Of a stretch of 64,000 bases of DNA, positions 39,830 through 49,527 are shown piece after piece. Below the pieces are notes generated by a model. That model had not been told where the DNA came from. It saw only the letters and a list, made by a program, of their open reading frames with translations, and ran no database searches. Numbering within the stretch: the stretch's first letter is position 1; each line of letters opens with the position of its first letter. The translations under genes were made by a program, and so were the position numbers. The DNA is from Rhynchopus sp. YZ270_cl-10 (lineage: Eukaryota; Euglenozoa; Diplonemea; Diplonemida; Diplonemidae): NCBI GenBank assembly GCA_964035575.1, contig OZ037835.1:2097001-2161000 (forward strand), read 5' to 3'.

Positions 39830-41101
39830 ATGGAAGTAGTTATCAAGGACTGTGCAGACAACTCGTACGTGATCGAGGTGAGTGTGGATGACACAAGTGG
39901 GACGATGCGGCAGAAGGTGGCGTCTGCAGTGGGGTTGGCTGAGGACAGCTTCCACATGGGCTTCGGAGGGAAGGACGAAGGAGACGACATCACGCAGCTG
40001 AGTGCTGGAGACACAATCATCCTCACAAAAACTAAGAAGTTCGAGGCCAGAGCAGTACTTCATGCGTTGGGTGAGGACATCACAGCAGAGAGGCTGGAGA
40101 CTGTGGAGGATCCTGAGGTTGCGTGTTTGCTTCTGCAGGCGGAGGTTGCGACTGTCATTCCGGATATGTTTTTGGCACAGACATCGTTAACAGCACTTGA
40201 TCTGAGTGCTGTGTCGTGTGTGACGGAAATAGGTGATGAGTTTCTTTACCAGTGCACATCGTTGACAAGCATCGACCTGTCTGGGTTGACACGTCTCACG
40301 CGGATTGGTACCAGCTTTCTTGCCGACTGCAGCAGCCTCACAGCAGTAGACTTATCGCCACTTCGCAATGTTAGACAAATTGATAGAAGCTTTCTTTACG
40401 AGTGCACCAGCCTCACATCAGTGGACTTACCACCACTTCGTAATGTTACACACATTAGTACTAGGTTTCTTTCCCGCTGCAGCAGCCTCGTAGTAGTGGA
40501 CTTATCACCACTTTGCAATGTAACTTACATTCATGGCTGGTTTCTTTACAACTGCAGCAGCCTCACAGCAGTGGACTTATCGCCACTTCGCAATGTTACA
40601 CACATTGATAGAGGCTTTCTTACCCACTGCAGCAGCCTCACAGTAGTGGATTTATCACCACTTCGCAATGTTACTCACATTGATGACTGTTTTCTTGCCT
40701 TGTGCCCCAGCCTCAAAGTAGTGGACTTATCAGCACTCAGCAATGTTACACAAATTGATGGCCGGTTTCTTGCCCACTGCAGCAGCCTCACAGCAGTAGA
40801 CTTATCGCCACTCAGCAATGTTACTCGAATTGGTCCAAAATTTCTTGCCGACTGCAGCAGCCTCACAGAACTAGACCTGTCACCACTCAGCGGAGTTATG
40901 CATTTCGGTGACCTACCTGATTACAGCTACACTTCGTTGAGGAGCATCCACCTTGGCGGCTGCAGCAGTGCTGTGTCCAGTCGAGTACGTGAATGCAAGC
41001 TGAAGGAGTATGTGGTTGACGCACCTGCACCTCCACCTCCACCTCCGACACGTGGCAGAGACAAGACGAAAGCAGACGTACATTGCTGCAGTGTTTCGTA
41101 A
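39830..41101 (+). CDS. Ubiquitin-like/LRR protein D2 with CSVS CaaX box
   Basis: 423 residues, the longest of the D group, with about ten LRRs. Order: ubiquitin-like domain 1-75, linker 78-120, LRRs about 121-375, a LDLSPLSGVMHFGDLP capping segment, then a proline-rich linker (APPPPPPTRGRDKTK) and terminal HCCSVS. The extra cysteine just before the CaaX cysteine could accept palmitate (inference). LRR number differs among D1, D2 and D3 (about 8, 10 and 6) while ends stay constant, so repeats are gained or lost as 75-base modules. The frame is open upstream of the ATG but that part is flank and repeat sequence. Confidence 0.87.
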   Translation: MEVVIKDCADNSYVIEVSVDDTSGTMRQKVASAVGLAEDSFHMGFGGKDEGDDITQLSAGDTIILTKTKKFEARAVLHALGEDITAERLETVEDPEVACLLLQAEVATVIPDMFLAQTSLTALDLSAVSCVTEIGDEFLYQCTSLTSIDLSGLTRLTRIGTSFLADCSSLTAVDLSPLRNVRQIDRSFLYECTSLTSVDLPPLRNVTHISTRFLSRCSSLVVVDLSPLCNVTYIHGWFLYNCSSLTAVDLSPLRNVTHIDRGFLTHCSSLTVVDLSPLRNVTHIDDCFLALCPSLKVVDLSALSNVTQIDGRFLAHCSSLTAVDLSPLSNVTRIGPKFLADCSSLTELDLSPLSGVMHFGDLPDYSYTSLRSIHLGGCSSAVSSRVRECKLKEYVVDAPAPPPPPPTRGRDKTKADVHCCSVS

Positions 41102-41603
41102 AGAGCGACAGGAGAAGCTAGGCAAGGAACGTAGAGCAGCTCCGCTGTGACAGCTGCTTCACTCAGCTGCGCAACTCACTGAGGTGTGCCTGCGAATATC
41201 TTCACAGGTGAAACCGGAATACAGTAGGACAAGAAACTTGGTGACCAAATAATATTGGCGGATTTTGGGGGGTTTCTTGTAATTGGCGACTTTTTGGTCG
41301 CCTTTCTCTCTAGTTCAATCAATTTCTATTCGCGATTTTTCCCCCACCCCGTTTATAGAATCGACAGAAGGGTTATTGTTTGTCTGTTCACGTCAAAAGA
41401 AAGGTCATTGGTACCCCAGAAATCCAAAATACCAAAGTACGCTAGAAGTACACAATACGGGGTAGTCAGGAGCACCAGACATACTATTATCTTTCCTCTT
41501 TTCATTTGTGTGTTTTCAGCTTTTCGTGTTGTGAGAGAAATGTGCAGGGTTGGACCCCTGTAGTCATGATAAAAGCGATGACGCCATTGAGCGACTCATA
41601 GGC
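41102..41603. other. Spacer with insertion relative to 45.6 kb copy
   Basis: The first 90 bases match the region after D3 (GAGCAGCTCCGCTGTG ... CTGAGGTGTGCC). From about 41195 to 41603 the sequence has no counterpart there and includes part of the 18204-18380 repeat family (41405-41500). Confidence 0.5.
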
Positions 41604-42090
41604 GCATGAGTGATAGACGTTGTCGCTGTGGTATCCCGCCTCGTCAGAGGCAGGTGCTTTTTGACACAGCAACTTCGTGAGTCGGTATCGGTCTGCGAAT
41701 CACATTGAAAATGGCGTGTTGCGCGTCATATCGCAGAGGATAGAGAAACTGAAAAGTCATGAAAATACAAAACTGACGTGAAGCCAACGAAAGGATGGTA
41801 GCCAAGTTCAAAAGGAGAACATAGTGGGGCACACTCCTCGGGTGTCTACACTAATACAACGAAGCTTGCAAAAAAACAAAACAAAACAAAAGACCTCTCA
41901 CCCCTTGTAGCTTGTTTAAAGACCTCGTGTGGTCACGAAGGTTGTTCGCCCCTACTTGGGTGTAGCACCTTTGTACCCTTAGCTTCCAAACACTCTTCTG
42001 CACACTTGCAAGTTGTCCTCTTCCTCTTTTGGTTGCTTTGTCTTGCCCCACTATGCATGGCTTGCGGAGTATCTTTCTAAGGGTTGTGGA
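41604..42090 (+). repeat. Segmental duplication block, copy 1
   Basis: GCATGAGTGATAGACGTTGT through TCTTTCTAAGGGTTGTGGA is about 97% identical by eye to 45620-46118. It lies downstream of D2, as the other lies downstream of D3. After the block the two loci diverge: an ankyrin gene follows here, a cyclase there. Confidence 0.85.
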
Positions 42091-42156
42091 GGTTATGGTG
42101 TTTCACCACATCTGCCGTTCTGGATGATCGTTTTTATTATCGCATGCGACTCGCAT

Positions 42157-42304
42157 CGAGTGTATGTGACAGTGTATGTGACAGTGTATGTGACAGTGTA
42201 TGTGACAGTGTATGTGACAGTGTATGTGACAGTGTATGTGACAGTGTATGTGACAGTGTATGTGACAGTGTATGTGACAGTGTATGTGACAGTGTATGTG
42301 ACAC
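42157..42304. repeat. 12-base minisatellite TGTATGTGACAG
   Basis: About twelve nearly perfect copies. Frames through it read VYVT or CDSV repeats, which explains the ORFs here. It lies 250-390 bases upstream of the ankyrin gene. Confidence 0.9.
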
Positions 42305-42547
42305 CTCTGTCACCCCCTCTCATTTGCCCCTTTTGAGCCGTATGCACCGATGCAAGGTGACCAAGCATGAGAGATTTTCATCTTGCAACCTTCTTTCCCC
42401 TCTGGGAAACCGTGCAGAGAGTCGCGAAATGCGATGCCGGACACTTGTACAATACACCACTATCACGCCGGCCCACTCACCTCACAACCTCCACAAAAAG
42501 AAACAGCATAAAAGACACAACATTGAATATCAACATCTTCACAAACC

Positions 42548-43957
42548 ATGTCGAAGCGACACGCAGGCAGCACACCTGACGAGAAGGCACCAAAGAGAAG
42601 AAAGCTTTCTGCAGACAAGGTCTTGGTGGAGGCTGCCAGGAACGGCGACACGACTGCCGTGCGGGTGGGACTCGAGAAGCTCAGCCCAGACACAAACAGC
42701 AAGAAGGTTTCCTTCGATGCTGCGCACGAGGCATGCAGAGGGAACCACGATGAATGCCTCGCACTGCTTCTTCCGTATGTTGAGACAACGCAGATGGGCT
42801 TCGGGATGCTGCTGAGTGAGTGTGTCCACGCAGACCACACTGCGTGCACGGAGGTCCTCTTGCAGCATTGGAAGTCTGTCTGCAGCAACGTTGCGTTTGT
42901 CCCACACGGGCAGGAGGACATATATGGGCAGGACTGTCCAGCCATGTGGGCGGACCCTGCAGTGTGTCAGGTGCTCATTGATGCAGGGGCAGACGTCGAG
43001 ACAAAGGACGACATGGGACGTTCACCTCTGCTCAAGGCGAGCGTTTCAGGAAAGTTCGCAGTTGTGAAGATGTTGGTTGAAGCAGGTGCGGACGTGCGTG
43101 TCATAGACAATGATGGAGAGTCATGTCTTACCCTTGCAACGTCATATGATGAACACACTGAGACTGTGCGTTACCTTGTGGGTTTGAAAGATGTGGACGT
43201 GAATCACTCATGTGATGGAGGCTCCACTGCGTTGCACTGGGTATGCCAAGAGAACTATCCTGAAGTAGTTCAGGCGCTCATTGATGCAGGGGCAGACATC
43301 GAAGCAAAGGACGACAGGGAGGGTTGTTCGCCTCTGCTCTGGGCTTGTCGCCCAGTTGTTGGCCAGTTCGCCGTTGTGAAAGTTTTGGTCAAAGCAGGTG
43401 CAGACGTGTGTGTCACTTCCCGCAAAGGAGACACATGTCTTACCCTTGCTGCCAATGGAGATACCGAGACTGTGCGTACTCTTCTGTGCATGCCTGAGGT
43501 GGATGTGAGTCAGTCAAATGACAGGGGCAACACTCCACTGCACTGCGCAGTGTTCAAGAAGCGCTCTGCTGTGGTGGATGTGCTCATTGATGCAGGGGCA
43601 GACATCGAGGCCAGGAACAACTTGGGTCGTACACCTCTGCTTGTGGCTTGCGAGAACGGGGATGTGGCAAAGGTGAAGATGTTGGTCAAAGCAGGTGCGG
43701 AAGCGCGAGTCACAGACAACGGAGGTAGTACATGCCTCATCATTGCGGCATATTATGGACACACCGAGACTGTGCGCTATCTTATGGGCTTGCCGGGAGT
43801 GGATGTGCATCACGCAGCTAATGGGGGCGAGACTGCGTTGCACGTCGCATCACGTAGACATGGGCATCATGTGGCGCAGATTCTTCTCGAGCACTATACG
43901 AACACGTCTGAGGTGACCGCAGTGGTAATCCAATCGTCTGCGTCTCTGAATGAGTAA
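42548..43957 (+). CDS. Ankyrin-repeat protein with nuclear localisation signal
   Basis: 469 residues. The N-terminus has a basic cluster (KAPKRRKLS, residues 13-21) that fits a monopartite nuclear localisation signal. From about residue 130 to 455 there are nine or ten ankyrin repeats in two alternating types. One is VLIDAGADIEAKDDMGRSPLLKAS, the other ETVRYLVGLKDVDVNHSCDGGSTALH. Ankyrin repeats mediate protein contacts, with no enzymatic domain visible. The first 125 residues hold less regular helical repeats (CRGNHDECLALLLPYVETTQ). The leader before the ATG is long, with AAAAAG/AAACAGCATAAAAGACAC 50 bases upstream. It sits between D2 and D3 LRR genes; whether it works with them is unknown. 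Confidence 0.88.
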   Translation: MSKRHAGSTPDEKAPKRRKLSADKVLVEAARNGDTTAVRVGLEKLSPDTNSKKVSFDAAHEACRGNHDECLALLLPYVETTQMGFGMLLSECVHADHTACTEVLLQHWKSVCSNVAFVPHGQEDIYGQDCPAMWADPAVCQVLIDAGADVETKDDMGRSPLLKASVSGKFAVVKMLVEAGADVRVIDNDGESCLTLATSYDEHTETVRYLVGLKDVDVNHSCDGGSTALHWVCQENYPEVVQALIDAGADIEAKDDREGCSPLLWACRPVVGQFAVVKVLVKAGADVCVTSRKGDTCLTLAANGDTETVRTLLCMPEVDVSQSNDRGNTPLHCAVFKKRSAVVDVLIDAGADIEARNNLGRTPLLVACENGDVAKVKMLVKAGAEARVTDNGGSTCLIIAAYYGHTETVRYLMGLPGVDVHHAANGGETALHVASRRHGHHVAQILLEHYTNTSEVTAVVIQSSASLNE

Positions 43958-44515
43958 AATTAGTGAACTCTGTGAGAATGCAAATAAATACTAATTTTTG
44001 TTTTTTCCTGTGAGGAGAAAACCAAAACGGAAATGAAGCTTGCGAAATGAGAGTGGAGGTTTTTTCGTAATGTTTTATTCTCCCCATTACCACCACTTCG
44101 CAGAAAAAACCCTTTTTTCGTTCGCGAGTTTGTTTTGCGTCTTCCGCAATTTACAAACTTTTTTTTCTTCAGTTTTTCCTCCCCGGTATCACATATGACA
44201 CTGTTTTTCCACGGAAACACATGAAAAGGAGTTCCCCATTCACAGAACTCGATAGGCGATTGAGCTTATCTTAACAAACAAACCAAAACAAAAGAAATGC
44301 AGGAAAAAATTGGCAAATATAACAAAGAGATTTTGACAAAAAGGGACAATACAACCTCATCCCCCCCCCCCACCCCCCCCTTTTCTTGTAGTGAGGCTTC
44401 AACAGGAATTAGTCGCTATCTCAACAAAGAAGTGCACCTACCATGTTCACCCACCACATCCCCAACTCCCACAACCCCACCACACAACAGAGTAACACAA
44501 AGAATAGAAAACAAA
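43958..44515. other. Intergenic, flank of D3
   Basis: AATAAATA at 43982 may act as poly(A) signal for the ankyrin gene. 44440-44515 (CACCATGTTCACCC-like, CACACAACAG/AGTAACACAAAG) matches the D1 and D2 flanks. Confidence 0.45.
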
Positions 44516-45499
44516 ATGGAAGTAGTTATCAAGGACTGTGCAGACAACTCGTACGTTATCGAGGTGGGTGTGGATGACACAACGGAGACGATGCGGCAGA
44601 AGGTGGCGTCTGCAGTGGGGTTGGCTGAGGACAGCTTCCACATGGGCTTCGGAGGGAAGGACGAAGGAGACGACATCACGCAGCTGAGTGCTGGAGACAC
44701 AATCATCCTGACGAAAAGTAAGACGTTCGATGCCAGAGCAGCACTTCATGCGTTGGGTGAGGACATCACAGCAGAGAGGCTGGCGACTGTGGAGGATCCT
44801 GAGGTTGCGTGTTTGCTTCTGCAGGCGGAGGTTGCGACTGTCATTCCGAATAGGTTCCTGGCGCGCACATCGTTAACAGCACTTGATCTGAGTGCTGTGT
44901 CGTGTGTGACGGAAGTTGGTGATGACTTTCTTTACCAGTGCACATCGTTGACAAGCATCGACCTGTCTGGGTTGACACGTCTCACGCGGGTTGGTACCCA
45001 CTTTCTTGACAGCTGCACCAGCCTCACAGCAGTGGACTTATCGCCACTTCGCAATGTTACACACATTGCTACATACTTTCTTGCCTACTGCACCAGCCTC
45101 ACAGCAGTAGATTTGTCACCACTTCGCAATGTTACTCAAATTGATTACCGGTTTCTTTACAACTGCAGGAGCCTCACAGCAGTAGACTTATCGCCACTCA
45201 GCAATGTTACTCACGTTGGCACAAGCTTTCTTTCCCACTGCACCAGCCTCACAGAACTCGACCTGTCACCACTCAGCAGAGTTACGCACTTTGATGTGCT
45301 TCCTGCTTACAAATGCACTTCATTGAGGAGCATCCACCTTGGCGGCTGCAGCAGTGCTGTGTCCAGTCGAGTACGTGAATGCACGGTGAAGAAGTATGTG
45401 GTTGACGCACCTGCACCTCCACCTCCACCTCCACCTCCACCTCCGACACGTGTCAGAGACAAGACGAAAGCAGACTCGCATTGCTGCAGTGTTTCGTAA
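44516..45499 (+). CDS. Ubiquitin-like/LRR protein D3 with CSVS CaaX box
   Basis: 327 residues, the shortest D paralogue, with about six LRRs. The ubiquitin-like domain (MEVVIKDCADNSYVIEVGVDDTTETM) differs from D2 at few positions. The linker, capping LRR (LTELDLSPLSRVTHF) and tail follow the same order. The proline tract is longer here (nine or ten prolines, CCACCT codon repeats), and the end is DSHCCSVS. Same predicted role: prenylated membrane-tethered LRR adaptor. The duplicated 3' block at 45620-46118 shows that D2 and D3 arose by segmental duplication. Confidence 0.87.
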   Translation: MEVVIKDCADNSYVIEVGVDDTTETMRQKVASAVGLAEDSFHMGFGGKDEGDDITQLSAGDTIILTKSKTFDARAALHALGEDITAERLATVEDPEVACLLLQAEVATVIPNRFLARTSLTALDLSAVSCVTEVGDDFLYQCTSLTSIDLSGLTRLTRVGTHFLDSCTSLTAVDLSPLRNVTHIATYFLAYCTSLTAVDLSPLRNVTQIDYRFLYNCRSLTAVDLSPLSNVTHVGTSFLSHCTSLTELDLSPLSRVTHFDVLPAYKCTSLRSIHLGGCSSAVSSRVRECTVKKYVVDAPAPPPPPPPPPPTRVRDKTKADSHCCSVS

Positions 45500-45619
45500 A
45501 GAGCGACAGGAGAAGCTGGGCAAGGAACTTCGAGCAGCTCCGCTGTGGCAGCTGCTTCACTCAGCTGCGCAACTCACTGAGGTGTGCCTTCGAATATCGC
45601 CGCCCATTTGGTCGAGGAG

Positions 45620-46118
45620 GCATGAGTGATAGACGTTGTCGCTGTGGTATCCCGCCTCGTCAGAGGCAGGTGCTTTTTGACACAGCAACTTCGTGAGTCA
45701 GTATCGGTCTGCGAATCAAATTGAAAACGGTGTGTTTGCGCGTCATATCGCAGAGGATAGAGAAACTGAAAAGTCATGAAAATACAAAACTGACGTGAAG
45801 CCAACGAAAGGATGGTAGCCAAGTTCAAAAGGAGAACATAGTGGGGCACACTCCTCGGGTGTCTACACTAATACAACGAAGCTTGCAAAAAAAAAAAAAA
45901 CAAATCAAAACAAAACAAAAGACCTCTCACCCCTTGTAGCCTGTTTAAGACCTCGTGTGGTCACGAAGGTTGTTCGCCCCTACGTGGGTGTAGCACCTTT
46001 GTACCCTTAGCTTCCAAACACTCTTCTGCACACTTGCAAGTTGTCCTCTTCCTCTTTTGGTTGCTTTGTCTTGCCCCACTATGCATGGCTTGCGGAGTAT
46101 CTTTCTAAGGGTTGTGGA
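45620..46118 (+). repeat. Segmental duplication block, copy 2
   Basis: Counterpart of 41604-42090. Differences are a few substitutions, a longer poly(A) run at 45887-45900 and a CAAAT/CAAAA tract. Confidence 0.85.
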
Positions 46119-46189
46119 CGAACACATCTGCCATTCTGGATGATCACTGCTCTCATGGCAGCAATCCCCTATCGATTAGAGTGACAAGA

Positions 46190-46218
46190 AACCTTGTTGA
46201 TCCTGCCAGTAGTCATAT
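46190..46218 (+). other. 18S rRNA 5'-end fragment
   Basis: A 29-base stretch around GTTGATCCTGCCAGTAGTC agrees at 28 of 29 positions with the near-universal start of eukaryotic 18S rRNA (AACCTGGTTGATCCTGCCAG, then TAGTCATAT). After it the sequence departs from rRNA, although ATGCTTTGTTTTCC at 46227 is faintly like the next rRNA segment. This is a scrap, not a gene. It lies right after the segmental duplication end, 340 bases before the cyclase. Confidence 0.6.
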
Positions 46219-46561
46219 CATTTCGTATGCTTTGTTTTCCATGGATGAGAGTCACATTTAACCATAATACTATTACTTTCTTCAACAACATCATCCACAC
46301 CCCATCCCACTACCTAGCAGATTTTCTTGCATTTTTTTACACACTTTCCTCCCCTCTTTTCTTTTCGTCGCTAAACACACAAGAAGGCTTCCTCCGTTCC
46401 CCTTCTGATCTCCTATTTGCCTCTAAATTCTGTATTTTCCTTTTCTTTTTTGTACATTTCCTCTTTTTATAAATCTTGAGAAGTCCAGTCTGATTTGGTA
46501 TTCCCCGCAACACCGCCAAAACACCACCAAAACTCGAGTCAAACATCAGGGAAGTGATACG

Positions 46562-48670
46562 ATGGTGTACCAACGCATTAAAGAGCTGCTCTTTTTCGAC
46601 AATGCGACTGCGACAAGGGAGCAAATTCATCAGAAGATTGTGTTCCTGGTCACAACTGTGAGTGCGCTTGTCCCCCTCCCCGTTCTCCCGCAGATGATCG
46701 AACGAGCCTCGCACGACGTGTACAATGTGGTCGGCTACTTTGGAATCTTATTTGCGATGACGGGGTCGTCTGTCTGTGCGCTGCTTGGCTTCCACGTGAA
46801 CCCTGTGTATGTGTCGGTCGTCACCTTTACTTGCATAGTGCTGCAGGACTTTTCGTTCAACGCTGTCGGGCAGGAGTACTGGTCTACCTTCGTTCTTGTC
46901 TTTGACTTCCTTCTGGTCACCCGATCCAACCACCGCGCCACGATGTGCATAGTCTGCTCCGCTGTCGTATGGCTGTTGATACTGGCGTTGGAACACAGCT
47001 TCCGCTTTGGCCTGTTGGATGCCCCGTTGTTGCCCAGCCAGTATGGGGAGTACAGCAGGCATGAGGCGCTAGCAAAGCTTGGGGAGTGCGAGGCACTGCC
47101 GTGCGCGTTGGGGCTGGAGGGTGCGGTGTACAAAAACATGCGAGGGGTGTTCATCCTGCTAGTGGACTTCGTGGCGACGAGGGGGTTTGCAGAGCAGGTG
47201 CGTAAGGAGCAGGATGCGATGGAGTACACGATTGACAAGATGCAGGAGATTGCGTCCTTGCTTGCGGCGTACGACGTCGACAGCGTGGCACGTGTACTGC
47301 AGGCTGAGGACACGTTGTTGCCCACAAAGATGCACGCAACGCTGAAGAAGATGGAGCAGAACCTCCGTCGCTACCGTCCCTACCTCCCGGCAGCGCTCTT
47401 CGAAGGTGTGCACGAGGCCGACGCCGTCTCGCCCCTGCACACACCCGTCGCACCGCCCGGTGCGTGTGGGGAGGCCACTGTGGTCTTCACAGACATCCGC
47501 TCCTCCACGCACATCTGGGAGATTGCGCCCGAGGGCATGCGCGCTGGGCTTCGCATCCACAACGCAGTGCTGCGGGAGGCAATGCATGTGTTTGGCGGGT
47601 ACGAAGTGAAGACCATCGGCGACGCCTTCATGGTAGCCTTTGAGACCACGAGGGACGGTGTTTCGTTTGGGCTCAACGTGCACGAACTGCTGCGTGAGGC
47701 AGACTGGCCTGCGTCGCTGCTTGAGAACGCTCCGATCTGTGCTGAGCAGGGCACACTTTGGGGTGGCCTGACTGTGCGTATTGGCATCAACAGTGGTCCT
47801 GTATCTGTTGAGACGAACACACTAACTGGACGACAGGATTACTTTGGAAACACTGTGAATGTTGCAGCACGTCTTGAGAGCATCTGCACACCTGGCGCTG
47901 TTGCTATGCGCGCTGACTTGTGGGCTGAGCACTCCTGTGCAGCAGCTGTGGCGGGCGACGTTGTGCCGCTGGACCTGAAAGGGCTGTCGGGGAACACCTC
48001 GGTGTGCTTTCTGTGGCCGCTTTCCTTGGGCGGGCGCAAGCACACACCTCTGCGTGAGACGTACTCTATGGGGGATGCTGTCAACGACTGTGCGTCCTCA
48101 CGCGCTATGTCCTTTGCATCGGTCCTAAGCTCGTCACACTCGGTGACGTCCGGTCCACACACGCGCCAGGTGATGGGCACTGTCGGCATCGCGGAGCTCT
48201 CCATCGGCACTGAAGGCTCCACATCGATGCTTGCACGTGTCAGCTACGGCATATCCGCACTGACAGTGGCGCTGGATCAAAGTGGTGGCATTCTGGTGTC
48301 GCTGCTGGGGACCTACGCCTGTATCGGGTGGAACCTGACACGCACGACGCCGACACACATCGAGAACGCAGTGCGCTTTGCACAGCGTGTCTTGCGTGGG
48401 GTCTCGCTGCGTGGGCTTGGGCTTGCCACTGGGCCTTTACACCACGGCGATGTGGGTGCGCGCAAGCACCGCTTCGTGATAGTGCTTGGGCACAGCGTGC
48501 GACGCAGCTGGGCGCTGTGCGAAGACGCAGTTCGCGACGAACGTGGCTGCTTCTACGAGCCACCGCCAGGCACAGTGTTCCCCTCAGCGATGGAGGGCCT
48601 TGTCACACCAGACTGCCGCGAAGGCATCTACAGAGTGGTGCTGCTTGCCTCGAGGGACCAGGTGCTGTGA
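46562..48670 (+). CDS. Membrane-bound class III adenylate cyclase
   Basis: 702 residues. Six hydrophobic spans lie in residues 24-205 (for example IVFLVTTVSALVPLPVLP and MCIVCSAVVWLLILAL), then a coiled-coil-like stretch. A YRPYLPAALF linker (271-280) precedes the catalytic domain (about 302-480). All six class III residues can be placed: metal Asp311 (VFTDIRSS) and Asp354 (KTIGDAF), adenine-selecting Lys350 and Asp426 (GRQDYFGN), and transition-state Asn433 and Arg437 (NTVNVAARLES). It should convert ATP to cAMP. Residues about 535-695 resemble a second, degenerate cyclase domain (VLRGVSLRGLGLATGPLHHGDVG ... VIVLGHSV), so the protein may work as an intramolecular pseudo-heterodimer. The ATG context is CAAACATCAG/GGAAGTGATACG. 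Domain motifs recall kinetoplastid and Naegleria-type cyclases. Confidence 0.9.
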   Translation: MVYQRIKELLFFDNATATREQIHQKIVFLVTTVSALVPLPVLPQMIERASHDVYNVVGYFGILFAMTGSSVCALLGFHVNPVYVSVVTFTCIVLQDFSFNAVGQEYWSTFVLVFDFLLVTRSNHRATMCIVCSAVVWLLILALEHSFRFGLLDAPLLPSQYGEYSRHEALAKLGECEALPCALGLEGAVYKNMRGVFILLVDFVATRGFAEQVRKEQDAMEYTIDKMQEIASLLAAYDVDSVARVLQAEDTLLPTKMHATLKKMEQNLRRYRPYLPAALFEGVHEADAVSPLHTPVAPPGACGEATVVFTDIRSSTHIWEIAPEGMRAGLRIHNAVLREAMHVFGGYEVKTIGDAFMVAFETTRDGVSFGLNVHELLREADWPASLLENAPICAEQGTLWGGLTVRIGINSGPVSVETNTLTGRQDYFGNTVNVAARLESICTPGAVAMRADLWAEHSCAAAVAGDVVPLDLKGLSGNTSVCFLWPLSLGGRKHTPLRETYSMGDAVNDCASSRAMSFASVLSSSHSVTSGPHTRQVMGTVGIAELSIGTEGSTSMLARVSYGISALTVALDQSGGILVSLLGTYACIGWNLTRTTPTHIENAVRFAQRVLRGVSLRGLGLATGPLHHGDVGARKHRFVIVLGHSVRRSWALCEDAVRDERGCFYEPPPGTVFPSAMEGLVTPDCREGIYRVVLLASRDQVL

Positions 48671-48713
48671 GACGGGACCAGGTGCTGTGAGACGGGACCA
48701 GGTGCTGTGAGAC
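48654..48713 (+). repeat. 20-base triplication over the cyclase stop codon
   Basis: GGGACCAGGTGCTGTGAGAC occurs three times head to tail. Each unit contains the terminal codons QVL-stop, so the protein end is not changed by unit number. Confidence 0.95.
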
Positions 48714-49232
48714 GCTGAGTCGGTGCTTGGTAGGTGCTTGCAGGGAGATGCCACGGCAAAGGAGTCCAGTCACGTTGACGTTGTGCGCTGTGGTGATGTA
48801 CGGGTCTCCTGAAGCTGCCGATCTGGACCAACCGCACAGAGAAGAGCTGCCTGTGGCTATCGAGCATGCCACCATATTTTACATGACAGCTAGTCGTACT
48901 GCTGTTTACTTTAATGAATTTGAAAAAAATTGAAATCAGAAAAGACTTTTTATTTTATGATTCCATGCAATGCGAAAAGGAACTTGAACGCCGTGCACCA
49001 ACTCCCTTCCATTTTCTAATCTGGGACGGAGCCACATGTCACCGCTAAGTCGATGTGTGTCTTTCACCACAACCTCTCCCTTTTGTCTATTGTTTTGCGG
49101 GGGGTGGGGAAACAAAAAAAAAGGAAAAAGTAGGAGTGCTGTGTTTAATGTTACTAGTAAAATGTTTTGAATAGAAATTCTGTTTGTGGTCATCGTGCAC
49201 ACGGCGCTTCGTCATGGAGAACTTCTTTTATG
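48714..49232. other. Intergenic, no gene seen
   Basis: 48990-49110 contains GGAGCCACATGTCACC and CACAACCTCTCCCTTTTGTC, similar to 24715-24790 after gene A and to 57709-57728. It seems to be a 3'-flank module reused among loci. Confidence 0.4.
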
Positions 49233-49374
49233 TCCCTAGTTTTAAGTGTGAAACGTTTCTCCATGTATTGCACGGGAACAATAGGACAAACAGGTGCAAG
49301 GTGGTTCCGTGCTTATCATAGAACCCGGCACCTTGTGTGTCTCCCAAAAAAGCGTTGTGTGTGTAGTTTTGAAG
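49233..49374 (+). repeat. Dispersed 145-base repeat, copy 2
   Basis: Near-complete copy of 8607-8753. Confidence 0.75.
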
Positions 49375-49527
49375 CATAAGCAGAGCTTGCAGGAGGGAAG
49401 AAAGGGAACATATTGTTCTGTATTGTTGTTTTCTTGGAAATCGGATGACACACGGTTTTCCAACTTGTGTCGCACAACACCCCCCCGTTCAGTACTGCTT
49501 CTGCACTGCTGTTGTTATTGTGGTCAG

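Noticed and set aside
42084-42815. Frame with CDSV repeats running into the ankyrin gene
   Set aside because: Passes through the 12-base minisatellite and then reads the ankyrin gene in the wrong frame.
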